Shown piece after piece: positions 49,561-62,384 of a stretch of 64,000 nt of DNA (within the stretch, counting starts at the first letter, position 1; the number at the start of each line of letters is the position of its first letter). The DNA is from Xestospongia muta (lineage: Eukaryota; Porifera; Demospongiae; Haplosclerida; Petrosiidae). The stretch covers positions 2,728,001 through 2,792,000 of the forward strand of contig OY848930.1 in NCBI GenBank assembly GCA_963693285.1, read 5' to 3'. The notes beneath the pieces were generated by a model that worked only from the letters and a program-made list of their open reading frames with translations, was not told the origin of the DNA and ran no database searches. The translations under genes were made by a program, and so were the position numbers.

Positions 49561-51399
49561 TTTGTCTTAAATATACTAATAAAGTAGTCTAAATAGGTTA
49601 AAACTCTAAAATAAAGAGTTTAGAGCTTTCTGAAAGTTAAACAAGATTAGAAATTAACAGTGAAAACTGGTTAAATAAGCTGATCTAAAGAGTTTAGTAA
49701 GTTTATCTGTCTTAAATATGCTAATAAAGTAGTATAAATAGGTGAAAACTCTAAAATAAAGAGTTTACAGCTTTCTGAAAGTTAAAAAAGATTAGAAATT
49801 AACAGTAAAAACTGGTTAAATAAGCTGATCTAAAGAGTTTAGTAAGTTTATCTGTCTTAAATATACTAATAAAGTAGTCTAAATAGGTTAAAACTCTAAA
49901 ATAAAGAGTTTAGAGCTTTCTGAAAGTTAAAAAAGATTAGAAATTAACTGTGAAAACTGGTTAAATAAGCTGATCTAAAGAGTTTAGTAAGTTTATCTGT
50001 CTTAAATATACTATTAAAGTAGTCTAAATAGGTTAAATCTCTGAAATAAAGAGTTTAGAGCTTTTTGAAATTTAAAAAAGATTAGAATTTCACTGTCAAA
50101 ACTGGTTAAATAAGCTGATCTAAAGAGTTTAGTAAGTTTATCTGTCTTAAATATACTAATAAAGTAGTCTAAATAGATTAAAACTCTAAAATAAAGAGTT
50201 TAAAGTTTTTTTAGAGTTAAAAAAGATTAGAAATTAACTGTGAAAACTGGTTAAATAAGCTGATCTAAAGAGTTTAGTAAGTTTATCTGTCTTAAATATA
50301 CTAATAAAGTAGTCTAAATAGGTTACAACTCTAAATAAAGAGTTTAGAGCTTTTCGAAATTTAAGAAAGATTAGAAATTAAGTGTGAAAATTGGTTAAAT
50401 AAGCTGATCTAAAGAGTTTAGTAAGTTTATCGGTCTTAAATATACTAATAAAGTAGTATAAATAGGTTAAAACTCTAAAATAAAGAGTTTAGAGCTTTCT
50501 GAAAGTTAAAAAAGATTAGAAATTAACTGTGAAAACTGCTTAAATAAGCTCATCTAAAGAGTTTAGTAAGTTTATCTGTCTTAAATATACTAATAGACTA
50601 GTCTAAATAGGTTAAAACTCTAAAATAAAGAGTTTAGAGCTTTTTGAAAGTTAAAAAAGATTAGAAATTAACTGTGAAAACTGGTTAAATAAGCTGATCT
50701 AATGAGTTTAGTAAGTTTATCTGTTTTAAATATACTAATAAAGTAGTCTAAATAGGTTAAAACTCTAAAATAAAGAGTTTAGAGCTTTCTGAAAGTTAAA
50801 AAAGATTAGAAATTAAGTGTGAAAACTGGTTAAATAAGCTGATCTAAAGAGTTTAGTAAGTTTATCTGTCTTAAATACACTAATAACGTAGTCTAAATAG
50901 GTTAAAACTCTAAAATAAAGAGTTTAAAGTTTTTTAAGAGTTAAAAAAGATTAGAAATTAACTGTGAAAACTGGTTAAATAAGCTGATCTAAAGAGTTTA
51001 GTAAGTTTATCTGTCTTAAATATACTAATAAAGTAGTCTAAATAGGTTAAAACTCTAAAATAAAGACTTTAGAGCTTTCTGAAAGTTAAAAAGATTAGAA
51101 ATTAACTGTGAAAACTGGTTAAATAAGCTGATCTAAAGAGTTTAGTAAGTTTATCTGTGTTAAATATACTAATAAAGTAGTCTAAATAGGTTAAAACTCT
51201 AAATTAAAGAGTTTAGAGCTTTCTGAAAGTTAAAAAAGATTAGAAATTAACTGTGAAAACTGGTTAAATAAGCTGATCTAAAGAGTTTAGTAAGTTTATC
51301 TGTCTTAAATATACTAATAAAGTAGTCTAAATAGGTTAAAACTCTAAAATAAAGAGTTTAGAGCTTTTTGAAAGTAAAAAAAGATTAGAAATTAACTGT

Positions 51400-54300
51400 G
51401 AAAACTGGTTAAATAAGCTGATCTAAAGAGTTTAGTAAGTTTATCTGTCTTAAATATACTAATAAAGTAGTCTAAATAGGTTAAAACTCTAAAATAAAGA
51501 GTTTAGACCTTTTTGAAATTTAAACAACATTAGAAATTAACTGTGAAAACGGTTAAAATAAGCTGATCTAAAGAGTTTAGTAAGTTTATCTGTCTTAAAT
51601 ATACTAATAAAGTAGTCTAAATAGGTTAAAACTCTAAAATAAAGAGTTTAGAGCTTTTTGAAAGTTAAAAAAGATTAGAAATTAACTGTGAAAACTGGTT
51701 AAATAGGCTGATCTAAAGAGTTTAGTTAGTTTATCTGTCTTAAATATACTAATAAAGTAGTCTAAATAGGTGAAAACTCTAAAATAAAGAGTTTAGAGCT
51801 TTCTGAAAGTTAAAAAAGATTAGAAATTAATTGTGAAAACTGGTTAAATAAGCTGATCTAAAGAGTTTAGTAAGTTTATCTGTCTTAAATATACTAATAA
51901 AGTAGTCTAAATAGGTTAAATCTCTAAAATAAAGAGTTTAAAGTTTTTTAAGAGTTAAAAAAGATTAGAAATTAACTGTGAAAACTGGTTAAATAAGCTG
52001 ATCTAAAGAGTTTAGTAAGTTTATCTGTCTTAAATATACTAATAAAGTAGTCTAAAGAGGTTAAAACTCTAAAATAAAGAGTTTAGAGATTTTTGAAAGT
52101 TAAAAAAGATTAGAAATTAACTATGAAAACTGGTTAAATCAGATGATCTAATGAGTTTAGTAGTTTATCTGTCTTAAATATACTAATAAAGTAGTCTAAA
52201 TAGGTTAAAACTCTAAAATAAAGAGTTTAGAGCTTTCTGAAAGTTAAAAAAGATTACAAATTAACAGTGAAAACTGGTTAAATAAGCTGATCTAAAGAGT
52301 TTAGTAAGTTTATCTGTCTTAAATATACTAATAAAGTAGTCTAAATGGGTTAAAACTCTAAAATAAAGAGTTTAGAGCTTTTTGAAAGTTAAAAACGATT
52401 TGAAATTAACTGTGAAAACTGGTTAAATAAGCTGATCTAAAGAGTTTAGTAAGTTTATCTGTCTTAAATATACTAATAAAGTAGTCTAAATAGGTTAAAA
52501 CTCTAAAATAAAGAGTTTAGAGCTTTCTGAAAGTTAAAAAAGATTAGAAATTAAGTGTGAAAACTGGTTAAATAAGCTGATCTAAAGAGTTTAGTAAGTT
52601 TATCTGTCTTAAATACACTAATAACGTAGTCTAAATAGGTTAAAACTCTAAAATAAAGAGTTTAAAGTTTTTTAAGAGTTAAAAAAGATTATAAATTAAC
52701 TGTGAAAACTGGTTAAATAAGCTGATCTAAAGAGTTTAGTAAGTTTATCTGTCTTAAATATACTAATAAAGTAGTCTAAATAGGTTAAAACTCTAAAATA
52801 AAGACTTTAGAGCTTTCTGAAAGTTAAAAAGATTAGAAATTAACTGTGAAAACTGGTTAAATAAGCTGATCTAAAGAGTTTAGTAAGTTTATCTGTGTTA
52901 AATATACTAATAAAGTAGTCTAAATAGGTTAAAACTCTAAAATAAAGAGTTTAGAGCTCTTTGAAAGTAAAAAAAGATTAGAAATTAACTGTGAAAACTG
53001 GTTAAATAAGCGGATCTAAAGAGTTTAGTAAGTTTATCTGTCTTAAATATACTAATAAAGTAGTCTAAATAGGTTAAAACTCTAAAATAAAGAGTTTAGA
53101 GCTTTTTGAAAGTAAAAAAAGATTAGAAATTAACTGTGAAAACTGGTTAAATAAGCGGATCTAAAGAGTTTAGTAAGTTTATCTGTCTTAAATATACTAA
53201 TAAAGTAGTCTAAATAGGTTAAAACTCTAAAATAAAGAGTTTAGACCTTTTTAAAATTTAAACAACATTAGAAATTAACTGTGAAAACGGTTAAAATAAG
53301 CTGATCTAAAGAGTTTAGTAAGTTTATCTGTCTTAAATATACTAATAAAGTAGTCTAAATAGGTTAAAACTCTAAAATAAAGAGTTTAGAGCTTTTTGAA
53401 AGTTAAAAAAGATTAGAAATTAACTGTGAAAACTGGTTAAATAGGCTGATCTAAAGAGTTTAGTTAGTTTATCTGTCTTAAATATACTAATAAAGTAGTC
53501 TAAATAGGTGAAAACTCTAAAATAAAGAGTTTAGAGCTTTCTGAAAGTTAAAAAAGATTAGAAATTAATTGTGAAAACTGGTTAAATAAGCTGATCTAAA
53601 GAGTTTAGTAAGTTTATCTGTCTTAAATATACTAATAAAGTAGTCTAAATAGGTTAAATCTCTAAAATAAAGAGTTTAAAGTTTTTTAAGAGTTAAAAAA
53701 GATTAGAAATTAACTGTGAAAACTGGTTAAATAAGCTGATCTAAAGAGTTTAGTAAGTTTATCTGTCTTAAATATACTAATAAAGTAGTCTAAAGAGGTT
53801 AAAACTCTAAAATAAAGAGTTTAGAGATTTTTGAAAGTTAAAAAAGATTAGAAATTAACTATGAAAACTGGTTAAATAAGATGATCTAATGAGTTTAGTA
53901 AGTTTATCTGTCTTAAATATACTAATAAAGTAGTCTAAATAGGTTAAAACTCTAAAATAAAGAGTTTAGAGCTTTCTGAAAGTTAAAAAAGATTACAAAT
54001 TAACAGTGAAAACTGGTTAAATAAGCTGATCTAAAGAGTTTAATAAGTTTATCTGTCTTAAATATACTAATAAAGTAGTCTAAATGGGTTAAAACTCTAA
54101 AATAAAGAGTTTAGAGCTTTTTGAAAGTAAAAAAAGATTAGAAATTAACTGTGAAAACTGGTTAAATAAGCGGATCTAAAGAGTTTAGTAAGTTTATCTG
54201 TCTTAAATATACTAATAAAGTAGTCTAAATAGGTTAAAACTCTAAAATAAAGAGTTTGACCTTTTTGAAATTTAAACAACATTAGAAATTAACTGTGAAA

Positions 54301-57300
54301 ACGGTTAAAATAAGCTAAAGAGTTTAGTAAGTTTATCTGTCTTAAATATACTAATAAAGTAGTCTAAATAGGTTAAAACTCTAAAATAAAGAGTTTAGAG
54401 CTTTTTGAAAGTTAAAAAAGATTAGAAATTAACTGTGAAAACTGGTTAAATAGGCTGATCTAAAGAGTTTAGTTAGTTTATCTGTCTTAAATATACTAAT
54501 AAAGTAGTCTAAATAGGTGAAAACTCTAAAATAAAGAGTTTAGAGCTTTCTGAAAGTTAAAAAAGATTAGAAATTAATTGTGAAAACTGGTTAAATAAGC
54601 TGATCTAAAGAGTTTAGTAAGTTTATCTGTCTTAAATATACTAATAAAGTAGTCTAAATAGGTTAAATCTCTAAAATAAAGAGTTTAAAGTTTTTTAAGA
54701 GTTAAAAAAGATTAGAAATTAACTGTGAAAACTGGTTAAATAAGCTGATCTAAAGAGTTTAGTAAGTTTATCTGTCTTAAATATACTAATAAAGTAGTCT
54801 AAAGAGGTTAAAACTCTAAAATAAAGAGTTTAGAGATTTTTGAAAGTTAAAAAAGATTAGAAATTAACTATGAAAACTGGTTAAATAAGATGATCTAATG
54901 AGTTTAGTAAGTTTATCTGTCTTAAATATACTAATAAAGTAGTCTAAATAGGTTAAAACTCTAAAATAAAGAGTTTAGAGCTTTCTGAAAGTTAAAAAAG
55001 ATTACAAATTAACAGTGAAAACTGGTTAAATAAGCTGATCTAAAGAGTTTAGTAAGTTTATCTGTCTTAAATATACTAATAAAGTAGTCTAAATGGGTTA
55101 AAACTCTAAAATAAAGAGTTTAGAGCTTTTTGAAAGTTAAAAACGATTTGAAATTAACTGTGAAAACTGGTTAAATAAGCTGATCTAAAGAGTTTAGTAA
55201 GTTTATCTGTCTTAAATATACTAATAAAGTAGTCTAAATAGGTTAAAACTCTAAAATAAAGAGTTTAGAGCTTTCTGAAAGTTAAAAAAGATTAGATATT
55301 AACTGTGAAAACTGGTTAAATAAGCTGATCTAAAGAGTTTAGTAAGTTTATCTGTCTTAAATATACTAATAAAGTAGTCTAAATAGGTTAAAACTCTAAA
55401 ATAAAGAGTTTAGAGCTTTTTGAAAGTTAAAAAAGATTAGAAATTAACTATGAAAACTGGTTAAATAAGATGATCTAATGAGTTTAGTAAGTTTATCTGT
55501 CTTAAATATACTAATAAAGTAGTCTAAATAGGTTAAACTCTAAAATAAAGAGTTTAGAGCTTTCTGAAAATTAAAAAAGATTACAAATTAACAGTGAAAA
55601 CTGGTTAAATAAGCTGATCTAAAGAGTTTAGTAAGTTTATCTGTCTTAAATATACTAATAAAGTAGTCTAAATAGGTTAAAACTCTAAAATAAAGACTTT
55701 AGAGCTTTCTGAAAGTTAAAAAGATTAGAAATTAACTGTGAAAACTGGTTAAATAAGCTGATCTAAAGAGTTTAGTAAGTTTATCTGTCTTAAATATACT
55801 AATAAAGTAGTCTAAATAGGTTAAAACTCTAAATTAAAGAGTTTAGAGCTTTCTGAAAGTTAAAAAAGATTAGAAATTAACTGTGAAAACTGGTTAAATA
55901 AGCGGATCTAAAGAGTTTAGTAAGTTTATCTGTGTTAAATATACTAATAAAGTAGTCTAAATAGGTTAAAACTCTAAAATAAAGAGTTTAGAGCTTTTTG
56001 AAAGTAAAAAAAGATTAGAAATTAACTGTGAAAACTGGTTAAATAAGCGGATCTAAAGAGTTTAGTAAGTTTATCTGTCTTAAATATACTAATAAAGTAG
56101 TCTAAATAAGTTAAAACTCTAAAATAAAGAGTTTAAAGTTTTTTAAGAGTTAAAAAAGATTAGAAATTAACGGTGAAAACTGGTTAAATAAGCTGATCTA
56201 AAGAGTGTAGTAAGTTTATCTGTCTTAAATATACTAATAAAGTAGTCTAAATAGGTTAAAACTCTAAAATAATGAGTTTAGAGATTTTTGAAAGTTAAAA
56301 AAGATTAGAAATTAACTATGAAAACTGGTTAAATAAGATGATCTAATGAGTTTAGTAAGTTTATCTGTCTTAAATATACTAATAAAGTAGTCTAAATAGG
56401 TTAAAACTCTAAAATAAAGAGTTTAGAGCTTTCTGAAAGTTAAAAAAGATTACAAATTAACAGTGAAAACTGGTTAAATAAGCTGATCTAAAGAGTTTAA
56501 TAAGTTTATGTGTCTTAAATATACTAATAAAGTAGTCTAAATGGGTTAAAACTCTAAAATAAAGAGTTTAGAGCTTTTTGAAAGTTAAAAACGATTTGAA
56601 ATTAACTGTGAAAACTGGTTAAATAAGCTGATCTAAAGAGTTTAGTAAGTTTATCTGTCTTAAATATACTAATAAAGTAGTCTAAATAGGTTAAAACTCT
56701 AAAATAAAGAGTTTAGAGCTTTCTGAAAGTTAAAAAAGATTAGATATTAACTGTGAAAACTGGTTAAATAAGCTGATCTAAAGAGTTTAGTAAGTTTATC
56801 TGTCTTAAATATACTAATAAAGAAGTCCAAATAGGTTAAAACTCTAAAATAAAGAGTTTAGAGCTTTTTGAAAGTTAAAAAAGATTAGAAATTAACTATG
56901 AAAACTGGTTAAATAAGATGATCTAATGAGTTTAGTAAGTTTATCTGTCTTAAATATACTAATAAAGTAGTCTAAATAGGTTAAAACTCTAAAATAAAGA
57001 GTTTAGAGCTTTCTGAAAGTTAAAAAAGATTACAAATTAACAGTGAAAACTGGTTAAATAAGCTGATCTAAAGAGTTTAGTAAGTTTATCTGTCTTAAAT
57101 ATACTAATAAAGTAGTCTAAATAGGTTAAAACTCTAAAATAAAGACTTTAGAGCTTTCTGAAAGTTAAAAAGATTAGAAATTAACTGTGAAAACTGGTTA
57201 AATAAGCTGATCTAAAGAGTTTAGTAAGTTTATCTGTGTTAAATATACTAATAAAGTAGTCTAAATAGGTTAAAACTCTAAATTAAAGAGTTTAGAGCTT

Positions 57301-57830
57301 TCTGAAAGTTAAAAAAGATTAGAAATTAACTGTGAAAACTGGTTAAATAAGCTGATCTAAAGAGTTTAGTAAGTTTATCTGTCTTAAATATACTAATAAA
57401 GTAGTCTAAATAGGTTAAAACTCTAAAATAAAGAGTTTAGAGCTTTTTGAAAGTAAAAAAGATTAGAAATTAACTGTGAAAACTGGTTAAATAAGCTGAT
57501 CTAAAGAGTTTAGTAAGTTTATCTGTCTTAAATATACTAATAAAGTAGTCTAAATAGGTTAAAAGTCTAAAATAAAGAGTTTAGACCTTTTTGAAATTTA
57601 AACAACATTAGAAATTAACTGTGAAAACGGTTAAAATAAGCTGATCTAAAGAGTTTAGTAAGTTTATCTGTCTTAAATATACTAATAAAGTAGTCTAAAT
57701 AGGTTAAAACTCTAAAATAAAGAGTTTAGAGCTTTTTGAAAGTTAAAAAAGATTAGAAATTAACTGTGAAAACTGGTTAAATAGGCTGATCTAAAGAGTT
57801 TAGTTAGTTTATCTGTCTTAAATATACTAA
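51400..57830 (-). repeat. Four related copies of a multi-monomer block (12, 7 and 23 monomer spacings)
   Basis: The rare type TTAGACC with AAACAACATTAG occurs near 51503, 53241, 54256 and 57581. It is followed each time by AAACGGTTAAAATAAG and then by TAGGCTGATC with TTTAGTTAGTTT. The first two blocks are offset by 1738 bp (also GTGAAAACTC at 51772 and 53510). The third is offset by about 1010 bp and carries two short deletions (GAGTTTGACC near 54256, and a loss of about 5 bp in AAGCTAAAGAG near 54315). Confidence 0.78.
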
Positions 57831-58527
57831 TAAAGTAGTCTAAATAGGTTAAAACTCTAAAATAAAGAGTTTAGAGCTTTCTGAAAGTTAAAAAAGATTA
57901 GAAATTAACTGTGAAAACTGGTTAAATAAGCTGATCTAAAGAGTTTAGTAAGTTTATCTGTCTTAAATATACTAATAAAGTAGTCTAAATAGGTTAAAAC
58001 TCTAAAAGAAAGAGTTTAGAGCTTTTTGAAAGTAAAAAAAGATTAGAAATTAACTGTGAAAACTGGTTAAATAAGCTGATCTAAAGAGTTTAGTAAGTTT
58101 ATCTGTCTTAAATATACTAATAAAGTAGTCTAAATAGGTTAAAACTCTAAAATAAAGAGTTTAAAGCTTTTTAAGAGTTAAAAAAGATTAGAAATTAACT
58201 GTGAAAACTGGTTAAATAAGCTGATCTAAAGAGTTTAGTAAGTTTATCTGTCTTAAATATAGTAATAAACTAGTCAAAATAGGTTAAAACTCTAAAATAA
58301 AGACTTTAGAGCTTTCTGAAAGTTAAAAAGATTAGAAATTAACTGTGAAAACTGGTTAAATAAGCTGATCTAAAGAGTTTAGTAAGTTTATCTGTGTTAA
58401 ATATACTAATAAAGTAGTCTAAATAGGTTAAAACTCTAAATTAAAGAGTTTAGAGCTTTCTGAAAGTTAAAAAAGATTAGAAATTAACTGTGAAAACTGG
58501 TTAAATAAGCTGATCTAAAGAGTTTAG

Positions 58528-61500
58528 TCTGTCTTAAATATACTAGAAAGTATTCTAAAAGGCTTAAAACTATAAAATAAAATGTTTAGAGCTTTTTGAA
58601 AGTTAAAAAAGATTATAAATTAACTATGAAAAGTGCTTATATAAGCTGATCTAAAGTGTTTAGTAAGTTTATCTGTCTTAAATATACTAATAAAGTAGTC
58701 TAAATAGTTTAAAACTCTAAAAGAAACAGTTTAGAGCTTTTTGAATGTTAAAAAACGATTAGAAATTAACTATGAAAACTGGTTAAATAAGCTGATCTAA
58801 ATAGTTTAGTAAGTTTATCTGTCTTAAATATACTAATAAAGTACTCTAAAAGGCTTAAAACTATAAAATAAAATGTTTAGAGCTTTTTTAAAGTTAAAAA
58901 AGATTAGAAATTAACTATGAAAAGTGGTGATATAAGCTGATCTAAAGAGTTTAGTAAGTTTATCAGTCTTAAATATACTAATAAAGTAGTCTAAATAGGT
59001 CAAAACTCTAAAATAAACTATTTAGAGCTTTTTGAAAGTTAAAAAGATTAGAAATTAACTATAAAAACTGGTTAAATAAGCTGATCTAAAGAGTTTAGTA
59101 AGTTTATCTGTCTTAAATATACTAATAAAGTAGTCTAAATAGGTTAAAACTCCAAAATAAACTGTTTAGAACTTTTTGAAAGTTAAAAAAGATTAGAAAT
59201 TAACTATCAAAATTGGTTAAATAAGCTGATCTAAGGAGTTTAGTAATTTTTTTACTATTAAATATACTAATATTGTAGTACAAATAGGTTAAAACTCTAA
59301 AATAAACAGTTTAGATTTTTTTGAATGTTAAAAAAGATTAGAAATTAACTAGGAAAACTGGTTAAATAAGCTGATGTAAAGAGTTTACTAAGTTTATCTG
59401 TCTTAAATATACTAATAAAGTAGTCTAAATAGGTTAAAACTATAAAATAAACTATTTAGAGCTTTTTGAAAGTTAAAAAAGATTAGAAATTAAGTATGTA
59501 AACTGGTTAAATAAGGTGATCTAAGGAATTTAGTAAGTTTATCTGTCTTAAATATACTATTAAGGTAGTCTAAATAGGTTAAAACTCCGAAATAAACTGT
59601 TTAGAGCTTTTTGAAAGTTAAAAAAGATTATAAATGAACTATAAAACCTGGTTAAATAAGGTGATCTAAAGAGTTTAGTAAATTTATCTGTCTTAAATAT
59701 ACTAATAAAGTAGTCTAAATAGGTTAAAACTCTAAAATAAACAGTTTAGATTTTTTTGAAAGTTAAAAAAGCTTCCAAATAACTATGAAAACTGCTTAAA
59801 TAAGCTGATCCAAAGAATTTAGTAAGTTTATCTGTCTTAAATATACTATTAAGGTAGTCTAAATAGGTTAAAACTCCAAAATAAACTGTTTAGCTTTTTG
59901 AAAGTTAAAAAAGATTATAAATTAAGTATGAAATCTGGTTAAATAAGCTGATATAAAGAGTTTAGAAAGTTAAAAAAGATTAGATATTAACTATGAAAAC
60001 TGGATAAATAAGCTGATCTAAAGTGTTTAGTAAGTTTATCTGTCTTAATTATACTAATAAAGTAGTGTAAATACGTTCAAACACTAAAATGAACATTTTA
60101 GAGCTTTTTGAAAGTTAAAAAAAAATAGAAATTAACTATGAAAACTGGTTAAATAAGTAGATCTAAAGAGTTTAGTAAGTTTATCTGTCTTAAATATACT
60201 AATAAAGTAGTCTAAATAGGTTAAAACCCTAAAATAAATTGTTTAGAGCTTTTTGAAAGTTAACAAAGATTAGAAATTAACTATTAAAACTGGTTAAATA
60301 AGCTGAGCTAAAGAGTTTAGTAAGTTTATCTATCTTAAATATACTAAGAAATTAGTCTAAACAGGTTAAAACTCTAAAATAAACTGTTTAGTACTTTTTG
60401 AAAGTTAAAAAAATTACAATATTAACTATGAAAACTGGTTAAATAAGCTGATCTAAAGAATTTAGTAAGTTTATCTGTCTTAAATATACAAATAAAGTAG
60501 TCTAAATAGGTTGAAACTCTAAAATAAACTGTTTAGAGCTTTTTGAAAGTTTAAAAGATTAGAAATTAACTATGAAAAATGGTTAAATAAGCCGATTTAA
60601 TGAGTTTAGTAAGTTTATCTGACTTAAATATACTTATATAGTAGTCTAAATAGGTTGAACTTCTAAAATTAACAGTTTAGAGCTTTTCGAAAGCTTAAAA
60701 AGATTAGAAATTAAGTATGAAAACTGTTTAAATAAGCTGATCTAAAGAATTTAGTAAGTTTACCTGTCTTAAATATACTAATAAGGTAGTCTAAATAGGT
60801 TAAAATTCTAAAATAAACTGTTCAGAGCTTTTTGAAATTTAAAAAAGATTAGAAATTAATTATGAAAACTGGTTAAATAAGCTGATCTAAAGAGTTTAGT
60901 AAGTTTATCTGTCTTAAATATACTAATAAAGTAGTCTAAATAGGTTAAAACCCTAAAATAAACTGTTTAGAGCTTTTTGAAAGTTAAAAAAGATTAGAAA
61001 TTAACTATGAAACTGGTTAAATATTTGATCTAAAGAGTTTAGTAAGTTTATCTGTCTTAAATATACTAATAAAGTAGTCTAAATAGGTTAAAACTCTAAA
61101 ATAAACTGTTTAGAGCTTTTTGAAAGTTAAAAAATATTAGAAACTAACTATGAAAACTGGTTAAATAAGATAAATTAAAGAGTTTAGTAAGTTTATCTGT
61201 CTTAAATATTATATTAAAGTAGTCCAAAATAAACAGTTTAGAGCTTTTTGAAAATTAAAAAAGATTAGAATTTAACTATGAAAACTGGTTAAATATTTGA
61301 TCTAAAGAGTTTAGTAAGTTTATCTGTCTTAAATATACTAATAAAGTAGTCTAAATAGGTTAAAACTCTAAAATAAACTGTTTAGAGCTTTTTGAAATTT
61401 AAAAAATATTAGAAACTAACTATGAAAACTGGTTAAATAAGATAAATTAAAGAGTTTAGTAAGTTTATCTGTCTTAAATATTATATTAAAGTAGTCCAAA

Positions 61501-62384
61501 ATAAACAGTTTAGAGCTTTTTGAAAATTAAAAAAGATTAGAATTTAACTATGAAAACTGGTTAAATAAGCTGATCTAAAAAGTTTAGTAAGTTTATCTGT
61601 CTTAAATATACTAATAAAATAGTCTATTTGGTTTAAAACCCTAAAAAACAGTTTAGAGCTTTTTGAAAGTTAAAAAAGATTAGATATTAACTATGAAAAC
61701 TGGTTAAATAAGCTGATCTAAAGAGTTTAGTAAGTTTATCTGTCTTAATTATGCTAATAAAGTAGTCTAAATAGGTTAAAACTCTAAAATAAGCTGTTTA
61801 GAGCTTTTTTAAAGTAAAAAGATTAGAAATTAATTATGAAATCTTGTTAAATAAGCTGATTAGTAAGTTTATCTGTCTTAAATATACTAATAAAGTAGTC
61901 TAAATAGGTTAAACTCTAAAGTAAATTGTTTAGAGCTATCAAAAGTTAAAAAAGATTAGAAATTAACTATGAAAACTGGTTAAAAAAGCTGATCTAAAGA
62001 GTTTAGTAAGTTTATCTGTTTTAAATATTCTAATAAAGTAGTCTAAATAGGTTAAAACTGTAAAGTAAACATTTTAGAGCTTTTTGAAAGGTAAAAAAGT
62101 TTAAAAATTAACTATGAAAGCTGGTGAAATTAACTGATCAAAAGAGTTTATTAAGTTCATCTGTCTTAAATATACTAATAAAGTAGTCTAAATAGGTTAA
62201 AACTCTAAAATAATCTGTTGAGAGCTTTTTGAAAGGTAAAAAAGTTTAGTAATTTATCTGTAAGAAACCTTTAAAAGAATTAGACAAAGTAGGTAAAACT
62301 CTAAAATAAACTGTTTATAGCTTTATTAAATTTAAAAATTTTTGAAATTAACTATCAAAACTTCTTAGTTAAGCTGATCTAAGA
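58528..62384 (-). repeat. Degenerate edge of the satellite array
   Basis: Recognisable reverse-orientation monomers continue but diverge progressively. From 58528, where AAGTTTAT is lost, copies carry AACTATGAAAACTGG in place of AACTGTGAAAACTGG, and AAACTGTTTAGAGC or AAACAGTTTAGAGC in place of AAAGAGTTTAGAGC. Deletions become common: about 90 bp is lost near 59960, and 18 bp in the copies at 61220 and 61495. The last recognisable fragment is GCTGATCTAAG ending near 62384. No gene is seen. Confidence 0.92.
61014..61560 (-). repeat. 272-bp duplication within the array edge
   Basis: ATATTTGATCTAAAG at 61021 recurs at 61293, and TAAATTAAAGAG at 61171 recurs at 61443. Both pairs are 272 bp apart. 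Each unit is two monomers sharing the same 18-bp deletion around GTAGTCCAAAATAAACAG, so a damaged dimer was duplicated after it had decayed. Confidence 0.8.

Larger units (their letters stand above)
14143..58527 (-). repeat. 145-bp satellite array, reverse orientation, homogeneous core
   Basis: About 306 copies of the same monomer in reverse complement, recognised on the plus strand by TAGGTTAAAACTC, AAAGAGTTTAGAGC, AACTGTGAAAACTGG, GCTGATCTAAAGAG and TTTATCTGTCTTAAATATAC. Copies are closely similar; differences are mostly single substitutions shared by several monomers. Recurrent marked types include AAATCAAAGAGTCTAGAGC, GAGCTTTTCGAAATTTAAG, GAATTTCACTG and AAAGCTTATAG. Their order is repeated in blocks (separate entries). 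I see no gene, transposon or other interruption in this 44 kb. Confidence 0.97.

Noticed and set aside
14143..58527. Further transposon insertions or genes inside the long reverse array
   Set aside because: Reading line by line, monomer phase is kept throughout apart from small indels; no stretch of foreign sequence was seen.
1..62384. CRISPR-like array
   Set aside because: The repeats are 145 bp, contiguous and without unique spacers; the surrounding gene has introns, so this is eukaryotic satellite DNA.
1..62384. CENP-B box or telomeric repeat within the monomer
   Set aside because: I found no match to the TTCG...CGGG pattern of the CENP-B box; AACGGG in some variants lacks the TTCG part. 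No TTAGG- or TTAGGG-type tandem repeats occur.
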